From Exiguobacterium sp. 9-2 (lineage in GTDB: Bacteria > Bacillota > Bacilli > Exiguobacteriales > Exiguobacteriaceae), in the NCBI RefSeq assembly GCF_036287235.1, contig NZ_CP142850.1:1080001-1144000 (forward strand): DNA of 64,000 nucleotides, given 5' to 3'. The notes under the pieces were generated by a model. That model saw only the letters and a program-made list of their open reading frames with translations. It did no database searches and was not told the DNA's origin. Position 1 is the stretch's first letter, and each line of letters opens with the position of its first letter. The translations under genes and the position numbers were made by a program. Below, in pieces: positions 8,878 through 17,457 of this stretch.

Positions 8878-10118
8878 GCGTCTACTACTGGAATGCGTTC
8901 GGATACGATGTCTTTACGCAATCGGAAGAATCCGAATAACGCTGCACCGAACAAGCCGACTGTACCGACTGCAAGTAGCACGATGATAGACACATGATCA
9001 CTCAGTAAACCAAATAATAGGGTACCAATCGGCATCATCGCCATGGCGACCGATTCAAGGACACCGATGACACGCCCGAGGTAAGCTGGATCAGTCTGTT
9101 TTTGCACGATGAGTTGTAGCGGAATGTTCATCCGTAAGACGAGCATGCCGTCGATGAACAATAGAATCATGAAAAAAGGTAGTAGTAGAGCAGAGGGAAC
9201 GTAGCCGAGTAAAGCAAGTGCAGGAAGCGCATAACAAGAGGCGATCAAAAAGAGCGACTCGAATATCGTCCGTAACGGACGTTTCACGGTAAAGCGAGGT
9301 AAGGCAAGAAGCAACGAAGCGACAAGAAGACCGGCACCCAGTGCGGACTCGACCAATCCAAACCGAAATGGCGTGAATTGCAGTCGATCGAGCAAAACGA
9401 TTGGTAACAAGATTTCGAAAGCAACAAAAAAGAAGTTCAGGACGATCGCCATCAGGACGAGTGTCGTCAATACTGGTTGACGGAACAGATAGCGGTAGCC
9501 TTCTTTAAACTCCGAGATGAAAGACGGAGTATCGGTAGTAACCAGAGGAGAGGTATCCACTGCAAGAAAGCGGAGGCGGCTATTCCACCAGGCAGCAGAA
9601 GCAAACAAGAGAAACGGTAAGATCAAGAATTGCGTGATGGAGACAGTGGCGATAAGCAGTCCCGCAACGAGTGGAGCAGTGATCGTTGAGGTCGATTGAA
9701 TCGTCGAGAAGAGGGCGTTCCCGCGTTGTAACTCCTCTTCTTGTACGAGTCGCGGTAACGAGCTTGATAAGGTAACGGACAGGAACGTCGACAGGCTCGT
9801 TAAGAAGACACTCGCGACGATGTAATGAATAGTATGTAACGGAGCTTGTAGCGAATAGAGCAAGAGTCCAAATAAGACGAGTGCACTTAGACTCTCGGTC
9901 GTGACGATGATGCGTTTCCGATTCCAGCGATCAGCAAGGACACCAGCAATCGGTGAGAGCAAAATCCGTGGCACCGATCCTGCAAGCAGGACGAGCGCAA
10001 ACTGAAAACCAGACGATGTTTCCCGTAAGACGGTCAGTCCGGCGACGAACGTAAAGAGACTAGCCGCAAATAACGAACAAAACTTTCCGAATAAGACACG
10101 TTTTAAATTAAATGACAT
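8850..10118 (-). CDS. MFS transporter (drug-exporter type)
   Basis: 422-residue protein with about 12 membrane segments. LSPIAGVLADRWNRKRIIVTTES matches the loop 2-3 motif A of the major facilitator superfamily. The general form resembles macrolide/drug exporters of the MFS_3 group; substrate unknown. A GTG at 10127 overlaps the ribosome site AAGGAG; the ATG at 10118, eight bases away, is the likely start. It is divergent from an HTH regulator, and both starts are flanked by matching palindromes (10137-10153 and 10197-10213), so that regulator probably controls it. Confidence 0.85.
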   Translation of the reverse strand: MSFNLKRVLFGKFCSLFAASLFTFVAGLTVLRETSSGFQFALVLLAGSVPRILLSPIAGVLADRWNRKRIIVTTESLSALVLFGLLLYSLQAPLHTIHYIVASVFLTSLSTFLSVTLSSSLPRLVQEEELQRGNALFSTIQSTSTITAPLVAGLLIATVSITQFLILPFLLFASAAWWNSRLRFLAVDTSPLVTTDTPSFISEFKEGYRYLFRQPVLTTLVLMAIVLNFFFVAFEILLPIVLLDRLQFTPFRFGLVESALGAGLLVASLLLALPRFTVKRPLRTIFESLFLIASCYALPALALLGYVPSALLLPFFMILLFIDGMLVLRMNIPLQLIVQKQTDPAYLGRVIGVLESVAMAMMPIGTLLFGLLSDHVSIIVLLAVGTVGLFGAALFGFFRLRKDIVSERIPVVDAKNTSSLTS

Positions 10119-10136
10119 CCTGTTCACTCCTTCAGA

Positions 10137-10153
10137 GTTAAATTTTATTGAAC
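10137..10153. promoter_or_regulatory. Palindromic operator O1 in the MFS/HTH divergent region
   Basis: GTTAAATTTTATTGAAC fits GTTnAATnnnATTnAAC, a perfect gapped dyad. Its 22-base surroundings (10136-10157) recur as an exact reverse complement at 10193-10214. Confidence 0.65.
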
Positions 10154-10196
10154 TTTAGTGTAGAATAAAGGAGTGGAAAGAAAATGTAAAGTTAAA

Positions 10197-10213
10197 GTTC
10201 AATAAAATTTAAC
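10197..10213. promoter_or_regulatory. Palindromic operator O2 in the MFS/HTH divergent region
   Basis: GTTCAATAAAATTTAAC, the inverted copy of O1, centred 60 bases away, just upstream of the HTH gene's ribosome site. Confidence 0.65.
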
Positions 10214-10238
10214 TTTTAGGATAAAAGGAGTGACCGGT

Positions 10239-11429
10239 GTGTTAGGGGAACGTATCAAACAGATCCGAAAACAGAAAAAAATGACGCAAACGGACGTTGC
10301 GACCGGTATTATTACGAAGTCAATGCTCAGCATGGTCGAGAATGGGAAGGCGACACCGTCTGTTCCCGCATTACAGGCGATTGCTAGACGATTACAGGTG
10401 ACGGTCGAAGAATTAATGCTCGATCCACGCGATGTTCAAATGCGGGAACTTATCGAAACAATCCGTTCGCGGGATACCCCGTATCATTCGGACGAAAAAG
10501 TTCAGGAAATTCTGCGCCCATATTTAGTTCCAGAGACAAACTCTTACTGGCAAGGACAGGTCTTTCAGGAATATGGTGATGCCTTCCGAACGACGGATCC
10601 AGAGCTCGGTTTAACATATTTCGAGAAGGCGGAGCGAGTTTTTCAACAGCTCGGTCGTCAAGATGAGCAGCTGCTCGTTCAGATCTCGAAAGTCTATTTT
10701 TTATTCAATCTCAAACGGACAAAGGAAGCGTATGAGCTGATCGAAGCAATGGATGTACCACGCGAGATTCCACTGGCGCCAAAAACCTATTTAAATTTCC
10801 AAATCTTACGTGCACTTCGAGCAAGTTTGTTCGATGATCACTATACAGAAGCGATCGCCTTATTGCGTGAAGGGGTTCAGTATATGCGGGAGCAAGATGT
10901 CTATTATCATGTCATTTCGTTTCAACGTTTCCTCGGATTGTTTTTATATCTAGAAGGTGAAATCGAACAATCACAGCAAGAGTTTGATCGACTGGAGCAA
11001 TTTTTTGCATTTAGTGAAACGACTGCCGTCGGACGAATCGAAGTCGATTTGACGAAAGGACTCATTGCGATTTTTGAAAACGATACGGACGGCATGCAGA
11101 TGGCGTGGGAAAAACTCGTCACTGTGGCGATCGATGACGCGAAGCATTACATCGGACAACTCGAAGTCCATCTCCTTGTGAACGGCATCGAATTACCGAA
11201 TCAGACGCTTCAGCAGAGCGTCGATAAGATATGGGAGATGCAAGATGCCTGGCTAGCGGCGAGTGGATTTGACCAAGCGATGATGCTACAGACGCTCATA
11301 CTAGCGATGCAACAAGGTGTCGGTCATGAACGGCTGGATGATGTCTTGCGATTGAAGGATGATCTTCAAAGTGAACGCCTCAAAGGCGATCTTGAGCGAG
11401 AGATACAAGCATTGGTTAATGTTCAATGA
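10239..11429 (+). CDS. XRE-family HTH regulator with TPR-like C-terminal domain
   Basis: 396 residues. The N-terminus (1-65) is an XRE helix-turn-helix: IKQIRKQKKMTQTDVATG, ITKSMLSMVENGKATPSV, ALQAIARRLQVTVEEL. The rest is all-helical with repeated aromatic/alanine spacing, as in PlcR/Rgg-type regulators whose TPR domain often binds a small peptide; no peptide gene is evident here. The GTG at 10230 is the end of the ribosome site AAAGGAG, so the GTG at 10239 is preferred. Probable controller of the divergent MFS pump and of itself through O1/O2. Confidence 0.82.
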   Translation: MLGERIKQIRKQKKMTQTDVATGIITKSMLSMVENGKATPSVPALQAIARRLQVTVEELMLDPRDVQMRELIETIRSRDTPYHSDEKVQEILRPYLVPETNSYWQGQVFQEYGDAFRTTDPELGLTYFEKAERVFQQLGRQDEQLLVQISKVYFLFNLKRTKEAYELIEAMDVPREIPLAPKTYLNFQILRALRASLFDDHYTEAIALLREGVQYMREQDVYYHVISFQRFLGLFLYLEGEIEQSQQEFDRLEQFFAFSETTAVGRIEVDLTKGLIAIFENDTDGMQMAWEKLVTVAIDDAKHYIGQLEVHLLVNGIELPNQTLQQSVDKIWEMQDAWLAASGFDQAMMLQTLILAMQQGVGHERLDDVLRLKDDLQSERLKGDLEREIQALVNVQ

Positions 11430-11435
11430 CGAAAA

Positions 11436-11470
11436 AACAGGCATGAAGCGAGTGCGCTTCATGCCTGTTC
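11436..11470 (-). terminator. Terminator overlapping the end of the small membrane protein gene
   Basis: AACAGGCATGAAGCG / CGCTTCATGCCTGTT stem; on the minus strand it is followed by TTTTTT. Confidence 0.8.
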
Positions 11471-11638
11471 GTGTGAGGATGTCGTTCTTCTGAAAATTAA
11501 TAAGACGCATGCAAGGACGGAAACGATCAAGTGCCCGATATAGACGTCACCCGTCTGGACATAATGCAAGAGCATCGAGCCACCAAAAATCAATAAGGCA
11601 AGAAAGAGAAGTCGGACATAAAGTGTTTTGTAAGACAT
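11459..11638 (-). CDS. Small membrane protein, unknown function
   Basis: 59-residue hydrophobic protein starting MSYKTLYVRLLFLALL, with two predicted membrane helices (about 8-25 and 35-52) and a short basic/polar tail. An open frame extends 20 codons further upstream, but AAAGGA lies before the ATG at 11638. I do not recognise a family. It has its own terminator. Confidence 0.6.
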   Translation of the reverse strand: MSYKTLYVRLLFLALLIFGGSMLLHYVQTGDVYIGHLIVSVLACVLLIFRRTTSSHEQA

Positions 11639-11689
11639 ACAGACACATCCTTTCCATATCCAGTATATTCCAAAGAGGGGTGTTAAGAC

Positions 11690-11720
11690 AAAAAACATCC
11701 ACCCCGAGGGATGGATGAGG
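11690..11720 (-). terminator. Terminator of the SH3/NlpC-P60 gene
   Basis: CATCCATCCCTC / GGGGTGGATG stem on the minus strand, followed by TTTTTTG. Confidence 0.8.
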
Positions 11721-11726
11721 AAATGA

Positions 11727-13160
11727 TTAAAGTGATTTAAAGCCTAATAGTTTTTGCGTCCAGTAACGTTCTGAAAGACGGCTGATGCCAAGAGCTGGTT
11801 CATTTGCATGGATGAACTGGTCGTTGTTCAGCATGATGCCGATATGTGTTGGACCAGCGGCATAAGTGTTTTCGAAGAAGATGATATCGCCGCGTGTTGG
11901 CTGACGAAGTTTCGAAAGTTTCGCCCCAAGATAACGGTCATCATTCCAGTAACCGTTGACGTTCGTCCGTCCGACAGAATAGCCAGCAGCATTCAACGTG
12001 TAATTGATGAAACCAGAGCAGTCGAAGCCACCGTTGACTGGATTGCTTGAGCCCCAGCGATATGGCGTTCCAAGATATTGTTGCCCAATCGAAATCGCAC
12101 GTTCCATCAATGTTGAACCAGGAACGTTCGTTACCGGGGGTGTCGTTGGAGTGACCGGAGGCGTCGTCGTGACGGATCCCGTCGTGATGTAACTCTTCGC
12201 GACATAGTAAAGACCAGTTCCAATCTTGATCTGGTACCAGCCGCTATCTTTTCCTGTCGTTTCACCCGTGACATTGACTGTCGAACCGTGTCCGACTTGT
12301 GTGAAGACTTTAGACGACGTCGAAGGTAACGTACGGACATTCAATCCAGTTGGTGCGTTGACGCGATACGTCTTCGAAGCATCAACCGGCGTCAAAGAGA
12401 CTCCAGGCGTCGTCGGCGTTGTTGGTGGTGATGCTTTTGTTGAAGCTTTGACATAGGTCGAAGCGACATATGCTTCTTTTCCGTCGAGCTTGACTTGGTA
12501 CCATGAATCAACGGCACCTGTGACATCAAGAATCGTTTGATGCGGTAATGTCTTGTAGATTTTTGCATTCGTCGCTGCAGCAGTCCGAGCATTCAAGCCT
12601 TCCTTCGCATTAACCGTGTAGACTTTCGATCGATCGACCGCTTTAACGACTTGTTTGACGGGAGTCGTCACTGGTGGTTTGGAATCCGTCATGACGTTTG
12701 ATGTCTTTTTACTGACTAACGTCGCATGGACATAGGCCGTTTGTTTCTTATATGTGATTTGGTACCAATCACCTGATTGTTTCTGAACAGTCAAGACAGT
12801 ATTCTTTGCCAGTTTTCCGAGTGATTTTGAACTCGTCGTTGCTTTTTGCCGGACGTTGACGGCATCGGTGTTCGTTATGTAGGTCGTAGTTGTCGGAGCC
12901 TTTTCCGTCGTTGCTTTGACATATGCTGAAGTAATGAAAGCTGGTTTCGACTGATAGCGGATTTCATACCAGCTGTTGACTTTCTTGACAGCTGTCAGCT
13001 TCGTACCTTTTTTTAGCGTCGTGATGACCTTCGCGGAAGTCGAGGCAGCCGTGCGAATGTTGACGTTATCCGTCAAAGTCAGTGTCGTTGACGCGGCTGA
13101 AACCGGAACCGTGGTACCGACCAAAGCGAGCGTCGTGAGGGCGAGAACAGTCTTTTTCAC
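11727..13160 (-). CDS. Secreted SH3-repeat NlpC/P60 (C40) peptidoglycan hydrolase
   Basis: 477-residue exported wall hydrolase. A signal peptide (MKKTVLALTTLALVGTTVPVSAA) is followed by four bacterial SH3 repeats (about 25-85, 95-155, 170-230, 255-320; each with an NVRT/NART motif and a WYxI core), a Thr/Pro-rich linker and a C-terminal NlpC/P60 domain from about 350. The domain shows the catalytic Cys in GGFDCSGFINY and the His in GPTHIGIML, so it probably cleaves wall peptides. The start is GTG (13160), nine bases after AAGGAG; the nearby ATG is out of frame. Confidence 0.93.
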   Translation of the reverse strand: MKKTVLALTTLALVGTTVPVSAASTTLTLTDNVNIRTAASTSAKVITTLKKGTKLTAVKKVNSWYEIRYQSKPAFITSAYVKATTEKAPTTTTYITNTDAVNVRQKATTSSKSLGKLAKNTVLTVQKQSGDWYQITYKKQTAYVHATLVSKKTSNVMTDSKPPVTTPVKQVVKAVDRSKVYTVNAKEGLNARTAAATNAKIYKTLPHQTILDVTGAVDSWYQVKLDGKEAYVASTYVKASTKASPPTTPTTPGVSLTPVDASKTYRVNAPTGLNVRTLPSTSSKVFTQVGHGSTVNVTGETTGKDSGWYQIKIGTGLYYVAKSYITTGSVTTTPPVTPTTPPVTNVPGSTLMERAISIGQQYLGTPYRWGSSNPVNGGFDCSGFINYTLNAAGYSVGRTNVNGYWNDDRYLGAKLSKLRQPTRGDIIFFENTYAAGPTHIGIMLNNDQFIHANEPALGISRLSERYWTQKLLGFKSL

Positions 13161-13355
13161 GTGACATAGCTCCTTCCAAGAGATAGGTGAAAATCGTTGT
13201 TACCATTTTGTCATAAAAAGTGCTGATTCCCCTGAATTAAAAATATAATTTTTGTCTGGAAAACTGTAATACCGTTTTTCAAAAAAACGAATAGGTAGAA
13301 GGAGTATTTTCAAAAAAGTTCAAGTACACTAGAAGTACTCGGAAGGAGGATACAC

Positions 13356-15068
13356 ATGTTACACCGTTTTTATCAGTATTATATCCCGCATAAACGTTTA
13401 TTCTGGCTCGATTTTACGTCTGCCTTATTCGTAGGGATTTTAGAACTTGCGTTTCCACTCGCAGTTAAATGGTTCATCGACTCCTTGTTACCAAACGGAG
13501 AGATGAACTGGATCATCCTTGTCAGCGTCGGATTATTGGCGTTATACGTCATCAGTACGCTGATGCAATTCGTCGTCAACTATTTCGGACATAAGCTCGG
13601 GATTAATATCGAGACCGATATGCGTCGTCAGTTGTTTAGTCATGTCCAGAAACAGTCGTTTCGTTTCTTTGACAATACAAAGACGGGTCATATCATGAGC
13701 CGGATCACAAATGACTTGTTCGATATCGGGGAACTAGCCCATCATGGTCCGGAAGATGCGTTCATTGCCGTCATGACCTTGCTTGGTGCATTCTCGATCA
13801 TGCTGACGATCAATGTGCCGCTTGCCCTCGTGACGATCATTGCTGTGCCGTTCCTGATCTGGTTGATCAGTTATGCGAACGTTCGGATGAATAAATCATG
13901 GGACCGGATGTACGGTAACATCGCGGAAGTCAATTCACGCGTCGAGGACAGTGTTTCCGGTGTCCGTGTCGTCCAGTCGTTCACGAACGAAGCTTACGAA
14001 ATCGAGCGTTTTGAAAAAGACAACGCAACGTTCCGTCAGTCGAAGATCAATGCCTACAAGGTCATGAGTAAGAGCCTGTCCGGCATCTACTTGACGACTC
14101 GTTTGATGACACTTGCCGTCTTAGTCGTCGGTGCGTACCTGACATATCGCGAAGCCTTAACGGCAGGAGAACTCGTCGGCTTCATTCTCTACATGAATAT
14201 CTTATTGAAGCCAATCGATAAGATCACGGCATTGCTTGAGATGTATCCGAAAGGGATGGCGGGCTTTAAGCGATTCCTTTCGATGATTGATGAAGATGCG
14301 TCCTTACCTGATGCGCCAGATGCGCTCGTCGTTGATCGCTTGAACGGTGGCATCACCTTCAAGGATGTCGCATTCGGATATGAAGCGGATCGTCTAATCT
14401 TAGAACACATCAATCTGACGGTCGAACCTGGTCAGACGGTCGCATTCGTCGGAACATCCGGGGCAGGGAAGACGACGATCTGTTCTTTGATTCCACGTTT
14501 TTATGATGTTCTAGATGGCGCAATCACAATTGACGGAATCGATATCCGGCAGATGACGAAGGAGTCTCTGCGTCAACAAATCGGTATCGTCCAGCAGGAT
14601 GTCTTCTTGTTCTCAGGGACGATCGCTGAGAACATCGCCTACGGTGATCTGAATGCAACGCACGAAGACATCGTGCAAGCGGCGGAACGTGCCCACCTCG
14701 GACCGATGATCGCGGATCTTCCAGATGGGTATGCGACACAAATTGGCGAACGGGGACTCAAGTTATCGGGTGGACAAAAGCAACGACTTGCCATCGCACG
14801 GATGTTCCTAAAGAATCCACCGATTCTGATTCTGGACGAAGCAACGTCTGCCCTTGATACGGAAACGGAAGCACTCATCCAAGAGTCGCTGGCCGAACTG
14901 TCTGAGAACCGGACGACCCTCGTCATTGCGCACCGTTTAGCGACGATCCGGAATGCGGATAAGATTTTCGTCGTCACGAAAGACGGGATCGTCGAAGAGG
15001 GCTCGCATGACGAGTTGATGGATCAAGGTGGTTATTTCTCCCGTTTGTTAGAGAGACAACGAGTTTGA
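13356..15068 (+). CDS. ABC transporter, fused permease/ATP-binding (B. subtilis YgaD-like)
   Basis: 570-residue half-transporter of the multidrug/lipid exporter class. Six membrane helices in residues 15-310, then a nucleotide-binding domain with Walker A GTSGAGKTT, signature LSGGQKQRLAIAR, Walker B ILILDEATSALD and the H-loop IAHRLATI; all catalytic residues are intact, so it could act as a homodimer. The start follows GGAAGGAGG. Monocistronic with its own terminator. An AGTAC/GTACT inverted repeat lies just before the ribosome site. Confidence 0.9.
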   Translation: MLHRFYQYYIPHKRLFWLDFTSALFVGILELAFPLAVKWFIDSLLPNGEMNWIILVSVGLLALYVISTLMQFVVNYFGHKLGINIETDMRRQLFSHVQKQSFRFFDNTKTGHIMSRITNDLFDIGELAHHGPEDAFIAVMTLLGAFSIMLTINVPLALVTIIAVPFLIWLISYANVRMNKSWDRMYGNIAEVNSRVEDSVSGVRVVQSFTNEAYEIERFEKDNATFRQSKINAYKVMSKSLSGIYLTTRLMTLAVLVVGAYLTYREALTAGELVGFILYMNILLKPIDKITALLEMYPKGMAGFKRFLSMIDEDASLPDAPDALVVDRLNGGITFKDVAFGYEADRLILEHINLTVEPGQTVAFVGTSGAGKTTICSLIPRFYDVLDGAITIDGIDIRQMTKESLRQQIGIVQQDVFLFSGTIAENIAYGDLNATHEDIVQAAERAHLGPMIADLPDGYATQIGERGLKLSGGQKQRLAIARMFLKNPPILILDEATSALDTETEALIQESLAELSENRTTLVIAHRLATIRNADKIFVVTKDGIVEEGSHDELMDQGGYFSRLLERQRV

Positions 15069-15089
15069 ATCGATTTGAAAGAATGTAAA

Positions 15090-15118
15090 AGCAATGGACA
15101 TGTTCCGTTGCTTTTTTT
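15090..15118 (+). terminator. Terminator after the ABC exporter
   Basis: AAAGCAATGGA / TCCGTTGCTTT stem followed by TTTTT. Confidence 0.85.
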
Positions 15119-15192
15119 GTGCGTTTAAAAATATGATTGTGCAAGCCATTTTTAGGGAAAACGATGCATAGAAAAGAAGGAGAGGTGGAAGG

Positions 15193-16053
15193 ATGTACGG
15201 TCAATTCTGTGAGAATTATGATGAGAGCTATCCCGTCTTGCGGGAGGAATCGTCACATGATTTCCATCGTTTTTTTGCGCTGTCCTACACGATTCACGAT
15301 ACTGTCTTTGAGCAGAATGTCTACGAACGTCTGATGCGAACGATCAAACACAAGACATCTCGCTTTTCAGCGTTACGGAGCCGCTATACACCATTGCTCG
15401 TTGCCCATGTTCAACTGAATAGCATGGATCCTGATGTCCTCATCGAAGAAATCATCGTCGCTGAAAAGAAGATTAAACATCGATTGATTCGTGATAAAGG
15501 AGTCCGACCATTTTTTGCACTCAATGAAGTACTGAACCGTCGACAAGGGATTGATGCGTTTCCCTACATGGAACGCTTGCATGCGACACGACCACATCTG
15601 AATGCCGCGAAGCAGTATGTCGTGACATCGACTTTGCTTGAACAGCACCCACTACCAGATACGTTTTTAGAACGCGTTGATACGTTTGAAGAGTGGCTTG
15701 CGCAATATATGGAACGGACGAGTGAACGTGTCATTACGGCGCAGATCTTAGCAGCGCATCCGGATGCGTCAGCGCAACAAGAACGAATCGTTGCTTGGCG
15801 GGAACTACTTGAACGGCGAGAAATCATTATTTGGGATCGTTTAATGCCGCTTCTTGCGTTATTACCATCGATGGAACGTGTTGATTGGATTTACGTGACC
15901 CGGATCGTCGATCGGGAGCGAGCACGGAATCGTTTTTCAGACGAAGTCAACTGGTTGATTGCCTTTCATCTGTTACTGGCTAAATCAGGAGTGACACGGG
16001 TGCAAGCTACGTTATTGTTACTGGCTGCACTAGAACTAACGAAAAAACCGTGA
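15193..16053 (+). CDS. Conserved hypothetical protein, possibly DUF4003-like
   Basis: 286-residue soluble, helical protein rich in Arg/Glu with no membrane segment or catalytic motif I can identify. Segments such as SRFSALRSRYTPLLVAHVQL and a C-terminal NWLIAFHLLLAKSGVTRVQATLL recall the DUF4003 proteins of Bacillus, but that assignment is weak. The start follows AAGAAGGAGAGG. It stands alone between two terminators. Confidence 0.6.
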   Translation: MYGQFCENYDESYPVLREESSHDFHRFFALSYTIHDTVFEQNVYERLMRTIKHKTSRFSALRSRYTPLLVAHVQLNSMDPDVLIEEIIVAEKKIKHRLIRDKGVRPFFALNEVLNRRQGIDAFPYMERLHATRPHLNAAKQYVVTSTLLEQHPLPDTFLERVDTFEEWLAQYMERTSERVITAQILAAHPDASAQQERIVAWRELLERREIIIWDRLMPLLALLPSMERVDWIYVTRIVDRERARNRFSDEVNWLIAFHLLLAKSGVTRVQATLLLLAALELTKKP

Positions 16054-16072
16054 CGTGAAGCATTGAAATAGA

Positions 16073-16116
16073 CAAAACGGACGAGGTATGGCGCGCACCA
16101 TACCTCGTCCGTTTTA
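16073..16116. terminator. Bidirectional terminator
   Basis: Long perfect stem AAAACGGACGAGGTATGG / CCATACCTCGTCCGTTTT with a CGCGCA loop. Confidence 0.92.
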
Positions 16117-16133
16117 CTGTATGCTCATCTGAC

Positions 16134-17381
16134 TTAATCAAACGTCGTAAACGTCGCATGTTGTTCGACCGGATAAAGTTCCGTACCGGCGACAGCGTTC
16201 AAGATCAACTGATTCCGCGAAACAGACATGCCGAGATTATCAGCTGCTGGACCATGTGATAACTCTAAATTAGCGGTTGCGTAAAGATGATGCGCCGTCT
16301 CGACGGAACGCACGATTTGATAGTCCGCGTCGACTTTCCAAGCGTTGGGTGCTTCGAACACGATATCGAGTCGATCAATGAAGCTTGGAAGGGATGGCGA
16401 AAAGCCGGTTGCCGCGATGACAGCATCTGTTTTGGACGAGCGTTCATCTTCGAGCTCTTGATGTTGCATCGCAATCGTGAACCGTTCGTCATAGGTAATC
16501 TTTTTCACTTCAAGATTCGCGCGAATCGCGACTTGTTGCTGTTCTTCTTCCGTCAAATCATAGAGGTGGGCATAGATCGATTGCAGGGTCTCTGGACTGA
16601 TGCCGTTCTGAGACCGGGCGAATTTCTTGACCGACTCTTGTCTTACTTCGAGTGGGAGTTGGTTGAAATACGTCACATAGCTCGGTGAAAAAATTTCTTC
16701 TCCGAGTTTACCGGTCTCGAGTGTCTCAAACAGTGTCGAACGCGCAATCCATTCGAGTTCAGGACGCTCTGGAGCAGGTGTCGTCAAAAGATCAAGGAAG
16801 ATCTCGGCAGCACTTTGACCGGAGCCGACGATACTGATTTTTTTGCGCTGCAACAGTTCTGCCTTGTTCATGACATACTGTGTATTGTGAATGACACGCT
16901 CGTCAAACGTGTCTGGAATCGCGGGCTTTGAGCCAGTACCGATGACGACGTTCCGTGCTTCGAACGTTTCCCGTTTACCAGTTGTGACATCTTCGACGAG
17001 GACCTCGAAACTATCACCGGTATCTTGCACATCGACGACGCGGGTTGAAAATCGTAAATCGTTAAGCTGTGTCGCCACCCAGCGTAAGTAATCATTGTAA
17101 CCTTGTCTTGAAATCAGAAGTTTTTCATAGAAGTAAAACGTGTGGAGACGTTGGATCGATCGTAAGTAATTAAGGTAAGAAAATGCGCTCGTCGGATCAG
17201 CAAGTGTGACGAGATCGGAGATGAAGCTTGTCTGCATCATCGAGTCCTGAATCATCATGCCGGGATGCCATGAGAATTGTTCGCTTTCGTCAAAAAATAA
17301 CGTTTTTAAATCTGTCGGATGAGCCAGTGCGCTCAACCCTAAATTCATCGGACCAATGCCGATGCCGATTAAGTCATACAT
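16134..17381 (-). CDS. Lysine/ornithine N-monooxygenase (siderophore-type, IucD/PvdA/SidA family)
   Basis: 415-residue FAD/NADPH-dependent N-hydroxylating enzyme. The N-terminus YDLIGIGIGPMNLGLSAL is the FAD-binding GxGxxN site of this family; FSWHPGMMIQDSMMQTSFISDLVTLADP is the conserved substrate/FAD region; ISIVGSGQSAAEIFLDLL is the NADPH-binding GxGxSA motif. Family members hydroxylate lysine or ornithine for hydroxamate siderophores, but no synthetase or transporter lies nearby, so its pathway is unknown. The start follows GGAGGC. A TATTGTT/AACAATA dyad sits upstream at 17403-17420. Confidence 0.85.
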   Translation of the reverse strand: MYDLIGIGIGPMNLGLSALAHPTDLKTLFFDESEQFSWHPGMMIQDSMMQTSFISDLVTLADPTSAFSYLNYLRSIQRLHTFYFYEKLLISRQGYNDYLRWVATQLNDLRFSTRVVDVQDTGDSFEVLVEDVTTGKRETFEARNVVIGTGSKPAIPDTFDERVIHNTQYVMNKAELLQRKKISIVGSGQSAAEIFLDLLTTPAPERPELEWIARSTLFETLETGKLGEEIFSPSYVTYFNQLPLEVRQESVKKFARSQNGISPETLQSIYAHLYDLTEEEQQQVAIRANLEVKKITYDERFTIAMQHQELEDERSSKTDAVIAATGFSPSLPSFIDRLDIVFEAPNAWKVDADYQIVRSVETAHHLYATANLELSHGPAADNLGMSVSRNQLILNAVAGTELYPVEQHATFTTFD

Positions 17382-17402
17382 AGAAAAAGCCTCCCAATTC
17401 GA

Positions 17403-17420
17403 TATTGTTCTAAAACAATA
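17403..17420. promoter_or_regulatory. Inverted repeat upstream of the N-monooxygenase gene
   Basis: TATTGTT-CTAA-AACAATA, a perfect 7-base dyad 22-39 bases before the start codon; candidate operator. It does not match the Fur consensus. Confidence 0.4.
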
Positions 17421-17457
17421 CCCGAAAAGGAAGGCGGACGAAACGTCAGGCTGAAGT

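Noticed and set aside
17403-17420. Dyad upstream of the N-monooxygenase gene as a Fur box
   Set aside because: It does not fit the GATAATGATAATCATTATC pattern; only its AT richness and position are suggestive.
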